Source: CAXQZM01 sp965229645 (lineage in GTDB: Bacteria; Pseudomonadota; Alphaproteobacteria; UBA7985). Taken from it: a stretch of 64,000 nucleotides of DNA. This document shows positions 56,069 through 62,923 of this stretch, in pieces. The stretch is taken from assembly GCA_965229645.1 (NCBI GenBank), contig OZ245893.1:2046001-2110000 (forward strand), in the 5' to 3' direction. A program made the position numbers and the translations under genes. Positions within the stretch are counted from its first letter, which is position 1. Every line of letters begins with the position of its first letter. The notes beneath the pieces were generated by a model, which was given only the letters and a program-made list of their open reading frames with translations, was not told the origin of the DNA and did no database searches.

Positions 56069-57292
56069 CTAGACCGCCCGAAAGATCAGGGTCGCGTTCG
56101 TGCCACCGAAGCCGAACGAGTTGGACAGAACATGGTTGATCGTCCCCACCCGGTTGCGCTGAACAATATCGAAGCCCGCCGCCTGGTCGTCCAACTTGTC
56201 AATATGGGCCGACGCGATCAGGGTCCTGTGCTGCATCATGAGCAAGCAATAGGCTGCCTCGTTCGACCCAGCCGCGCCCAGAGCATGACCCGAGAGCGAT
56301 TTGGTCGATGACAGCGGGGGAACGCGGCTTGGGCCACCAAAGACCTCGGCCAAAGCCTCCAACTCGCGCGTGTCGCCCAAGGGTGTCGAGGTGCCGTGGG
56401 TATTGATATAGTCGATGGTCGGATGGCCCGCCTGATCCAAAGCCTGGCGCATACACCGAACCGCCCCTTCGCCCGAGGGCGCGACCATATCGTAGCCGTC
56501 AGCGCTGGCGCCGTAGCCGACAAGTTCGGCCAAAATGGGCGCGCCGCGCGCCTCGGCAACCTCCAGGGATTCCAAAACCAGAATCGAGCCCCCACCCGAG
56601 ATGACAAAACCGTCGCGATCGGCGTCGTAGGCGCGCGATGCGCTCGTGGGGGTCGCATTGCGGCCCGCAGACATGGCGCCCATGGCGTCGAACGCCACGG
56701 CCATGGTCCAGTCCACTTCCTCTGCACCGCCCGCAAGGGCGCGGTCGGCTTTACCCAGTTGAATCAATTCCATGGCATGGCCAAGGCAATGCGCCGAGGT
56801 CGAGCAGGCCGACGAGATGGAATAGGACGGGCCTTGGGTTTGCAATAGGGTTGAGAGCACCGCCGACACGCCCGAACTCATGATCTTGGGCACCAGTGTC
56901 GGCCCCACCTTGCGGGCACCGCGCGCGCGCACCGTATCGGCGATGCCCACCTGCACACTCGTTGAAGGGCCCCCAGAGCCGACGATCAGCGCCGTGCGCG
57001 GCGAGCGGACCTCCGCCTCGGACAGGCCCGCCGCCTCGACGGCTTCTTGGGCGGCAAGGTACGCAAGGCCCGCCGTTTCGCCCATGAACCTTTGGGTCTT
57101 GCGATCCAAGACATCGAGGGCACAGACTTTTGGCGGCGCCGAAACGTGACAGCGGAAGCCATGGTCGGCGAAACTGGCATCGAAGACCTGGCCCGAAGTT
57201 CCCGACTGGAGCGCGTCCCACACCTCGGCGCGATTGCCGCCCAAAGACGACACAAGACCAAAACCCGTAATGACGACGCGCGGCAAACTCAT
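56069..57292 (-). CDS. fabB: 3-oxoacyl-ACP synthase I
   Basis: 407 residues. Elongates acyl chains and, with FabA, is needed for unsaturated fatty acid synthesis. Catalytic Cys in SACSTSAHCLGHAM, His in NTHGTSTPLGDTRELEAL and the second His in STKSLSGHALGAAGSNEA. Start ATG 57292 (MSLPRVVITGFGLVSSLGG) overlaps the fabA stop (ATGA), the classic fabA-fabB operon. Cytoplasmic dimer. Confidence 0.97.
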   Translation of the reverse strand: MSLPRVVITGFGLVSSLGGNRAEVWDALQSGTSGQVFDASFADHGFRCHVSAPPKVCALDVLDRKTQRFMGETAGLAYLAAQEAVEAAGLSEAEVRSPRTALIVGSGGPSTSVQVGIADTVRARGARKVGPTLVPKIMSSGVSAVLSTLLQTQGPSYSISSACSTSAHCLGHAMELIQLGKADRALAGGAEEVDWTMAVAFDAMGAMSAGRNATPTSASRAYDADRDGFVISGGGSILVLESLEVAEARGAPILAELVGYGASADGYDMVAPSGEGAVRCMRQALDQAGHPTIDYINTHGTSTPLGDTRELEALAEVFGGPSRVPPLSSTKSLSGHALGAAGSNEAAYCLLMMQHRTLIASAHIDKLDDQAAGFDIVQRNRVGTINHVLSNSFGFGGTNATLIFRAV

Positions 57293-57816
57293 TGATCCAT
57301 AGCCTCCAAAGATTCTTGGGTGAAGAGGCCGACGCGCAGCCCCCGACAGTCATAGACAAGGTTCTGGTCTGCATAAACAAGACCATCGGCAAAGGCGATA
57401 GAAGCCCCCGAAATTTTGGCCCGGCGGATCGAAATTTTGTAGATGACTTTGCCCACCGTCGGGCGGACCTGGCCAACAAACTTGATCTCGCCCGCACCAA
57501 GGGCACGCCCCTTTCCCTCACCGCCCAACCAACCCAAGTAAAACCCGGCCAGCTGCCACAGCGCATCGACGCCCAGGCAACCAGGCATGACGGGATCTTG
57601 CTGAAAATGACAGGGATAGAACCAAAGGTCGGGCCTGATGTCCAATTCCGCCACCACCTGACCGCGGTTATAGGTGCCACCGGTTTTAGCGATGGTGCTG
57701 ATCCGATCGAACATGAGCATGGGCGGCAGCGGCAGCTGCGGCCCCAGCGGCGCGAACAGCTCTCCGCGGCCCGCAGAGATCAACTCCTCGTACGAGTAAG
57801 AACTTTGCTGCGCCAT
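57289..57816 (-). CDS. fabA: 3-hydroxydecanoyl-ACP dehydratase/isomerase
   Basis: 175 residues. Dehydrates 3-hydroxydecanoyl-ACP and isomerises the product to the cis-3 form, the branch point to unsaturated fatty acids in the anaerobic pathway. The active-site His segment YPCHFQQDPVMPGCLGVDAL and the following WQLAGFYLGW are diagnostic of FabA rather than FabZ. Start ATG 57816. First gene of the fabA-fabB operon. Confidence 0.97.
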   Translation of the reverse strand: MAQQSSYSYEELISAGRGELFAPLGPQLPLPPMLMFDRISTIAKTGGTYNRGQVVAELDIRPDLWFYPCHFQQDPVMPGCLGVDALWQLAGFYLGWLGGEGKGRALGAGEIKFVGQVRPTVGKVIYKISIRRAKISGASIAFADGLVYADQNLVYDCRGLRVGLFTQESLEAMDQ

Positions 57817-57863
57817 GGGACGATTCAGAGCCCTTTATTTCAGAAAAAGGGGGCCAGCGATGG

Positions 57864-57926
57864 GGGGGCCGCAGTCGCGACCACTATACCAGCGAACATA
57901 AGAGTCATTCTGGGTCGCGCCGGTAT
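57864..57926 (-). repeat. TACCAG repeat copy G, truncated
   Basis: Inverted orientation: part of the GC-rich middle (GGGGGGCCGCAGTCGCGACC) joined to the left sub-palindrome ATACCAGCGAAC...GCGCCGGTAT. The right-hand palindrome is missing. It lies in the gap between rpsT and fabA. Confidence 0.8.
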
Positions 57927-57964
57927 TATTCTGGCCCTTCAGAGAGATGAGGTGGCGCGTCGCT

Positions 57965-58231
57965 CTAGGCACCCATGCCTTTGACCCGTGCGTTCAGGCG
58001 GGAAATGGTGCGGGCTGCCGTATTTTTTTTGAACACCCCGCGCGCAACCCCGCGCATAAGTTCCGATTGCGCCGTGCGCAGGGCCTGCGTCGCGGAGACC
58101 TGGTCACCGCCGACAATCGCCAAATCAACTTTTTTCAAAAAGGTCCGTACCCGTGACCGACGCGCCGCGTTGATGCGCGCGCGGGTTGCGTTGGTTCGCA
58201 CGCGCTTTTTTGCCTGGGGGGAGTTTGCCAT
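57965..58231 (-). CDS. rpsT: 30S ribosomal protein S20
   Basis: 88 residues. Primary binding protein at the base of the 30S body. MANSPQAKKRVRTNATRARI at the N-terminus, FLKKVDLAIVGGD, GVFKKNTAARTISRLNARVK near the end. Lysine- and arginine-rich throughout, and a normal length. Confidence 0.97.
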   Translation of the reverse strand: MANSPQAKKRVRTNATRARINAARRSRVRTFLKKVDLAIVGGDQVSATQALRTAQSELMRGVARGVFKKNTAARTISRLNARVKGMGA

Positions 58232-58301
58232 GGGACTCTGGCCTACCTTCTATACTGTTCTGCTGTGGAGGCCTGGCCTTTAGGGACCCGCACCGCTGGG
58301 G

Positions 58302-59357
58302 TCAAGCCGCCTTCTCGGCGCTCGACGCCCCTTTTGCGCCACCATAGAGGGCGGTCAAGACAAGGATGAACAAAGCGATCCCCCCCACCTGATGCCCCAC
58401 CGCAAGCGCGAGTTTCGCCGCGCTCGGGTTCAGGATCGATCCCGGCATGAGCACCAACCAGACGCCCAAGCAAAACTGCGTCGTCACAACCGCCAAAGCC
58501 GCGCCTGCGATCCTGACGGACGCGGGGCTTGGTCGCCGAACCAAGGTCGTAACGGCGGCCCCCCCGATGGCGGTCGCCGCCGCCAAGGCCAACGTTCGAT
58601 GGACAAAGTGTACCCCCCAAGGACTGTTAACCCAGCAGCTAGGGGCCCAGGGCGCATCGCCGTCGCACAAGACCCGTGGAAAGAATTGATCCTCGTGAAA
58701 GTGCGGCCAGGTCCGCGATGCGTCCGCGGCGTTGAGGCCCGCCGTGAACGCCCCAAAGATCAGGGTTAGGATCAAGAGCCCAAAGCCCAAGACCCAGGGA
58801 GTCCTTGGCAGCGACCAGTTGGGCGTGGGGCAAAGAATGCGCAGAGCGGTCCAGTAAAATAGGCCCAGGGCAACAAAAGCCCCGCCGAGGTGCAGCGCCA
58901 AGCGATAGTGGCTGACCCCCATGGCGGTGTCAAAACCCGAATGGACCATAAACCAACCAAGGAACCCCTGAAAGCCAATCAAAAACGGCGCAGCGACGAC
59001 CACAGGCGCGAACGCGCGCGGCATCTGACGACGGACCGCGAAGTAGAGGGTGCCCCCCAGGGCCAGGAGGCCCAGCGCCCGCCCCCAATTGCGGTGAAAC
59101 CATTCCCAGAAAAAGCGCGGGATGAACTGGTCAAAGGTAAAAGCGGTCACTTGGGATTCGGGAGTCGTCTGATAGAGCGCGAAGTACTGGCGGATTCGCG
59201 CCGCCGACGGCCACCAGGGTTCGACCGCGTCCCAGGTCATCATGGTCAGACCAGAGTCGGTCAAGCGCGTTATAGCACCGATCACTGCGGTGCCCACGAT
59301 CCAAAGACTCAAAGCCAGCAGCCAGTAGGCCAGGGCCTTCGGGGCGCGCTGGCTCAC
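58302..59357 (-). CDS. ctaA: Haem A synthase (COX15/CtaA)
   Basis: 351 residues, eight predicted spans in two four-helix halves. Oxidises the C8 methyl of haem O to a formyl group for cytochrome aa3 oxidases. Conserved segments: GAITRLTDSGLTMMTWDAVE, EWFHRNWGRALGL, SHYRLALHLGGAF, GAFTAGLNAA, HFVHRTLALAAA and LAVGHQVGGIAL, with the haem-binding His pairs in both halves. Its ATG overlaps the end of the upstream XRE-type regulator gene (ATGA), an uncommon partner. Confidence 0.96.
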   Translation of the reverse strand: MSQRAPKALAYWLLALSLWIVGTAVIGAITRLTDSGLTMMTWDAVEPWWPSAARIRQYFALYQTTPESQVTAFTFDQFIPRFFWEWFHRNWGRALGLLALGGTLYFAVRRQMPRAFAPVVVAAPFLIGFQGFLGWFMVHSGFDTAMGVSHYRLALHLGGAFVALGLFYWTALRILCPTPNWSLPRTPWVLGFGLLILTLIFGAFTAGLNAADASRTWPHFHEDQFFPRVLCDGDAPWAPSCWVNSPWGVHFVHRTLALAAATAIGGAAVTTLVRRPSPASVRIAGAALAVVTTQFCLGVWLVLMPGSILNPSAAKLALAVGHQVGGIALFILVLTALYGGAKGASSAEKAA

Positions 59358-59683
59358 GAAGTCTCGGTTAAAGCGGGGAGGCCCAACTTTTTGAGCTTCT
59401 TGGCCCTGAGTTTGGCGTCGTCCCCCGCCAAGACGAGCGCGAGGCGTTCCTTGGTTTTTTGGGCCTTGGTGCCATCAAAGTCGTGCCGCCCTTGCTTAAG
59501 GGCCCAGCACGCCAAAGCCATGGAACGCGGAATCGGATGATCGCCTTTTTCATAGTGTTGAAACATGCGCAACTTCAGCCCCAAAGCTGTCGCCGCCTCG
59601 CCTTGGGTCAGCGCCAGAGCCTTGCGCCAAGTTTTCAGGCTCGGTCCCGTCATGCGAGACTGTTTCTTAAATGTCACAGCCAT
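59354..59683 (-). CDS. XRE-type helix-turn-helix regulator
   Basis: 109 residues (or 99 from an internal ATG at 59653). HTH region at residues ~16-50: WRKALALTQGEAATALGL followed by MFQHYEKGDHPIPRSMALAC, typical Cro/C1-like. The C-terminal third is charged and lysine-rich (DDAKLRAKKLKKLGL). Its stop overlaps the ctaA start, so the two are translationally coupled. An inverted repeat 48 bp upstream is a likely self-operator, and a divergent 44-residue reading frame lies on the other side. Confidence 0.8.
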   Translation of the reverse strand: MAVTFKKQSRMTGPSLKTWRKALALTQGEAATALGLKLRMFQHYEKGDHPIPRSMALACWALKQGRHDFDGTKAQKTKERLALVLAGDDAKLRAKKLKKLGLPALTETS

Positions 59684-59705
59684 CTCCGCCCCATTTGCGC
59701 AAGGG

Positions 59706-59734
59706 TTGCATAAATTTTTGAATCGATCTATGTG
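59706..59734 (+). promoter_or_regulatory. Possible promoter for the small divergent gene
   Basis: TTGCAT, 17 nt, then TATGTG, in the plus direction about 30 bp before the ATG at 59764. The -10 element overlaps the inverted repeat at 59729-59747, which would allow repression. Weak matches; inference. Confidence 0.35.
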
Positions 59735-59747
59735 TACTCAGTACATA
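59729..59747. promoter_or_regulatory. Inverted repeat, probable operator
   Basis: TGTGTACT-C-AGTACATA, a nearly perfect palindrome in the gap between the XRE-type regulator gene (minus) and a small plus-strand reading frame. The place and symmetry suit a dimeric HTH regulator. Confidence 0.5.
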
Positions 59748-59763
59748 TTTTTGGAGAATGTTT

Positions 59764-59898
59764 ATGAGCAGGCAAGCAGCCCTTTGGCAATACGTCATGA
59801 CACCTCGGCAGGAAACTGGCTTGGAGGGGCGCAAGAGCTTTCGCCAAGCGTCCGTCCCTGGTCCGTTACGCTGGTTTCGTTACTTGTTCAGCAATTAA
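59764..59898 (+). CDS. Small protein candidate, 44 residues
   Basis: MSRQAALWQYVMTPRQETGL begins the peptide, which ends RWFRYLFSN. GGAG at 59753-59756 lies 7 nt before the ATG, a good ribosome binding site. The peptide is basic and aromatic-rich with no membrane segment. It is divergent from the XRE-type regulator, with the palindrome between them, an arrangement seen in regulator-target pairs. Its stop overlaps the 3' end of the convergent Lrp gene by 4 bp. I do not recognise a family; it may not be a real gene. Confidence 0.45.
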   Translation: MSRQAALWQYVMTPRQETGLEGRKSFRQASVPGPLRWFRYLFSN

Positions 59899-60347
59899 AT
59901 TGGCAAAGCCGTTTTTCGGACAATTTTCCGCAAACTAAACTGGCTTTGCAGGCGGCCCACATGCGGTAGGGCCGTAAGGTGTTCGGCGTGCAGGCGCTCA
60001 TAATCTTCCACATCCTTGACGATCACACGTAGCAAATAGTCGGCGGTGCCCGCCAACAAGGTAGCTTCCATAACTTGCGGAATCGCGGCAACTGCCGCCT
60101 CAAACCGTCGCAGTTGGTCCGCGCGCTGGCCGTCGAGTTCCACCGAAATGAAGACAGAGGTGCACAATCCCAAGGCATTGGCATTGAGATGCGCCTGGTA
60201 GGAGGCGATCAGGCCCGCAGCCTCGAGCGCCTTGACTCGGCGATGGCAGGCGGCAGGCGAAAGGCCCACCACCTCGGCCAATTCTGCATTGGTTGGACTC
60301 GAGTCCTCTTGCAGATTTCGTAGTATCTTCAAGTCAATAGCGTCCAC
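59895..60347 (-). CDS. Lrp/AsnC-family regulator, probable regulator of ald
   Basis: 150 residues. N-terminal winged HTH (MDAIDLKILRNLQEDSSPTN, then LAEVVGLSPAACHRRVKALE), then the RAM ligand-binding domain (FEAAVAAIPQVMEATLLAGT ... DYLLRVIVKD). Divergent from ald with a 236-bp gap, matching the well-known AldR/Lrp-ald pairing in which alanine or a related amino acid activates ald. Ligand and target are inferred from context. Confidence 0.9.
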   Translation of the reverse strand: MDAIDLKILRNLQEDSSPTNAELAEVVGLSPAACHRRVKALEAAGLIASYQAHLNANALGLCTSVFISVELDGQRADQLRRFEAAVAAIPQVMEATLLAGTADYLLRVIVKDVEDYERLHAEHLTALPHVGRLQSQFSLRKIVRKTALPI

Positions 60348-60460
60348 TTGAGAAATTCTCCGCCTATTTTTAGTTTGCGCGCAATATTGTCTTAAACCCT
60401 ACCTTCCTCCGCGACGCATTTGCAAGGACATTTCGGGCTCGGTCTGGCACCTAGGCCTCA

Positions 60461-60515
60461 AAGCGGATTCCAAGTCGATTGGACCCATCAAGGCTGGGAA
60501 CATCCGCGCCAACAA
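60461..60515. repeat. TCCAAG-family hairpin repeat in the lrp-ald gap
   Basis: AAGCGGATTCCAAGTCGATT ... GGGAACATCCGCGCCAACAA. Closely related to 36658-36712. GCGGAT pairs with ATCCGC. It lies between the divergent lrp and ald starts and so is part of their leader or control region. Confidence 0.6.
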
Positions 60516-60522
60516 AGCACCT

Positions 60523-60562
60523 AAAGCCATTCAGTGGCATCAATATAAATCCGAATGGCTTT
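60523..60562 (+). promoter_or_regulatory. Stem-loop or operator in the ald leader
   Basis: AAAGCCATTC and GAATGGCTTT, perfect 10-bp arms separated by 20 nt, ending 21 bp before the ald ATG. It could be an Lrp site (such sites are often imperfect palindromes) or an mRNA stem. The Shine-Dalgarno sequence AAGGAG follows at 60570-60575. Confidence 0.5.
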
Positions 60563-60583
60563 CGTACTTAAGGAGATGAAACG

Positions 60584-61684
60584 ATGAAAATTGGCGTTCC
60601 AAGTGAAATTAAACCGCAAGAACGACGCGTTGGCCTGACGCCTGAATCGGTCGCTGCCCTGATCGGCGATGGTCACGACGTCACGGTTCAGGCGGGCGCG
60701 GGCGCGGGCATCGGCGCCGATGACGCCACTTACGCCCAGGCGGGGGCTACTATTGAGGCAAATCGCGACGCGATCTTCGGCGAGGCGCAGATGATCGTCA
60801 AAGTTAAGGAACCCCAGCCCGAGGAACTGGCGCTCCTGCGCGCCGACCAGTTGCTCTTTACCTACCTGCATCTGGCCCCCGACCGACCCCAGACCGAGGG
60901 ATTGCTACGATCGGGTTGCACCGCCCTTGCCTACGAAACCATTACGGACAAGAACGGTGCCTTGCCGCTGCTGCGCCCCATGTCGCAGGTCGCAGGACGT
61001 ATGTCGGTCCATGTTGCCGCGACGACTTTGCAGCACAGCAACGGCGGCCAGGGCTTGCTGATCGGCGGGGTGCCAGGTGTCGCGCCTGCAAAAGTGCTGA
61101 TTCTTGGCGGCGGCGTATCGGGTCGCCACGCGGCGCAAATGGCCGTCGGCATGGGCGCCGATGTGACCGTCTTTGATTTGAATGTAGCCCTGTTGGAACA
61201 ATTGGATGTGCAGTTCGGCGCTTCTTTGAAAACGCAGTTTTCCACCCGCGCCGCCCTCGCGGCCGCGCTGAAGACGGCGGATGTGGTGATCGGTGCCGTT
61301 TTGGTCGCAGGGGCCAAGGCGCCAAAATTGGTGACGGCCGAGGACCTGAAAACTATGAAACCAGGCGCCGTCCTCGTCGATATCGCCATCGACCAGGGCG
61401 GGTGCTTTGAAACCTCCAGGCCGACGACCCACGAAAACCCCACCTACGTGATCGACGAGGTCGTACACTACTGCGTGGCCAACATGCCAGGCGGCGTGCC
61501 CAAAACCTCAACTTACGCCCTCAACGCCGCCACTTTGCCCTTTGCGCGCGCGCTTGCGAGTCAGGGCTGGCAGGCAGCCTGCGCAGCAGACCCGCACCTG
61601 GCCCTAGGCCTTAATGTTCACAAGGGCAAAATCACCCACCGCGAAGTCGCGCACGCGTTCCCAGATTTGCCAGCCCAAGTCTGA
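60584..61684 (+). CDS. ald: Alanine dehydrogenase
   Basis: 366 residues. NAD-dependent reversible conversion of L-alanine to pyruvate and ammonia. N-terminal MKIGVPSEIKPQERRVGLTP with the substrate Arg, Lys in VKVKEPQPEE, His in YLHLAPD, the Rossmann motif ILGGGVSGRHAAQMAVGMGA, and VDIAIDQGGCFETSRPTTH. Strong AAGGAG site 8 nt before ATG 60584. It is divergent from an Lrp-type regulator that probably controls it. It allows growth on alanine or fixation of ammonia. Confidence 0.97.
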   Translation: MKIGVPSEIKPQERRVGLTPESVAALIGDGHDVTVQAGAGAGIGADDATYAQAGATIEANRDAIFGEAQMIVKVKEPQPEELALLRADQLLFTYLHLAPDRPQTEGLLRSGCTALAYETITDKNGALPLLRPMSQVAGRMSVHVAATTLQHSNGGQGLLIGGVPGVAPAKVLILGGGVSGRHAAQMAVGMGADVTVFDLNVALLEQLDVQFGASLKTQFSTRAALAAALKTADVVIGAVLVAGAKAPKLVTAEDLKTMKPGAVLVDIAIDQGGCFETSRPTTHENPTYVIDEVVHYCVANMPGGVPKTSTYALNAATLPFARALASQGWQAACAADPHLALGLNVHKGKITHREVAHAFPDLPAQV

Positions 61685-61701
61685 GTGTTGTGACCTGCCT
61701 A

Positions 61702-61743
61702 ATACCAGCAAACATAAGAGTTATTCTGGGTCGCCGCTGGTAT
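61702..61743. repeat. TACCAG repeat copy H, minimal 42-bp form
   Basis: ATACCAGCAAACATAAGAGT through GGGTCGCCGCTGGTAT: only the left sub-palindrome of the full repeat, 17 bp after the ald stop. It shows that this module exists as a unit of its own. Confidence 0.85.
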
Positions 61744-61835
61744 CAGACACGGCGGGATAGGATTAGGCCGCGAGCCGCTTTTCTGGGCCGCGTGTTCTGG
61801 GCGTCGATGGACCTTCAATCGACTTGGCGTCCGCT

Positions 61836-62048
61836 TTAGCGTCGCCGCGTCATGCGTGCGTGCATCTCCTCGATCAAGCGGCTAGCAGTTTTTTCGAACA
61901 GGCACGGGATCAGGGCATGGACCAACGCGGCCCCGCCCGCCAGCAACAAACGCGCGGAAAACCAGCCCGCAAAGCGCATGTGCTCGAAGTAAGTTTCATC
62001 GACGGACTGCGGATGATCGACAAAAAGGCGTTGCCATAGGCGTGTCAT
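61836..62048 (-). CDS. Small DUF6356-like protein, 70 residues
   Basis: From ATG 62048 with GGAGG at good spacing. MTRLWQRLFVDHPQSVDETY begins the protein, followed by a hydrophobic helix WFSARLLLAGGAALVHALIP and a basic C-terminus MHARMTRRR. The pattern (short N-terminal amphipathic part with HP..V.E.Y, one membrane helix) matches small alphaproteobacterial proteins of the DUF6356 type. Probably anchored in the inner membrane. Function unknown. Confidence 0.75.
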   Translation of the reverse strand: MTRLWQRLFVDHPQSVDETYFEHMRFAGWFSARLLLAGGAALVHALIPCLFEKTASRLIEEMHARMTRRR

Positions 62049-62153
62049 AGAGGAACCTCCCAAACTTATCCCTAGCATCCTATGCCGCTAGTCGACGAAT
62101 TAGGTCTCAAAATGGGTTTTAATTTTGCTGAATTTGTGGAATTTATCCCGTCT

Positions 62154-62615
62154 ATGCCCTCAAATTTAGATCAGATCGACCGTCGGCTTCTTCAGCTCCT
62201 TCAGCGCGACGCTTCGCTCAGCGTCGATGCTGTGGCCGAACAGGTGCATCTGTCGCGCAACGCCTGCTGGCGGCGCATCAAAGGCCTGGAAGCTCGCGGA
62301 ATTTTAAGGCGACGGGTCGCGGTTGTTGACCCTGCGGCCGTCGGTCTCGGCCTTCAGGTTTTTGTTTTGATCCGCACCAACGACCACAGCGCCGCCTGGC
62401 TCAAAGCCTTCCGCGCGGCCGTTGCTGACATGCCTGAAATCATGGCGGCGCATCGCATGACCGGCGATCTCGACTACGTCCTGCGCGTCCGCGTGGCCGA
62501 TGTGTCGGCCTACGACCAGGTCTATCAGCGCTTGATCGAACGGGTTCAGATCGCCGACGTGTCGGCCAGCTTTGTTATGGAGGATCTCAAGGAAACCACG
62601 GCGCTGCCGATCTAA
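62154..62615 (+). CDS. Lrp/AsnC-family regulator (second)
   Basis: 153 residues from ATG 62154; ATG 62112 would add 14. HTH at residues ~4-45 (LDQIDRRLLQLLQRDASLSV, then VAEQVHLSRNACWRRIKGLE), RAM domain with FRAAVADMPEIMAAHRMTGD and DYVLRVRVAD. It ends KETTALPI, very like the first regulator's KTALPI. Alone here, divergent from the small membrane protein gene; targets unknown. Confidence 0.88.
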   Translation: MPSNLDQIDRRLLQLLQRDASLSVDAVAEQVHLSRNACWRRIKGLEARGILRRRVAVVDPAAVGLGLQVFVLIRTNDHSAAWLKAFRAAVADMPEIMAAHRMTGDLDYVLRVRVADVSAYDQVYQRLIERVQIADVSASFVMEDLKETTALPI

Positions 62616-62923
62616 AGATCCGACTTGCGCGAGGGCTGGTCATTGCGGCACGCCCCTGTTCCCTAGACCTTATCCTGCCTTATTCATGAAGATGGCAAAT
62701 TTTGGAACGAGATCGGGTTTAGGCGGGGTTTTGAGGCAGGATGCGTTGGAGATTTTGAGCATCGAACGATTTGTTGAGGGCCCTGGGGGCACTACGGCGT
62801 AAATTTGGGAACAGGATCGAGTATCTGGGGTGTTTTTTGCTTCTTTGGCGCAGAGGTGATGGGTCGCCAGATCATCGAGGAGGGCGGCAAGGTTTTCAGG
62901 ACAGTCTATTTTGCGCTCTGATT
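62616..62923. other. Region between lrp and the IS1380 transposase
   Basis: No convincing gene; open frames here look accidental. The right terminus of the IS1380 element probably lies near 62670-62690 (CTTATTCATGAAGATGG), but without the other end this cannot be confirmed. Confidence 0.4.
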
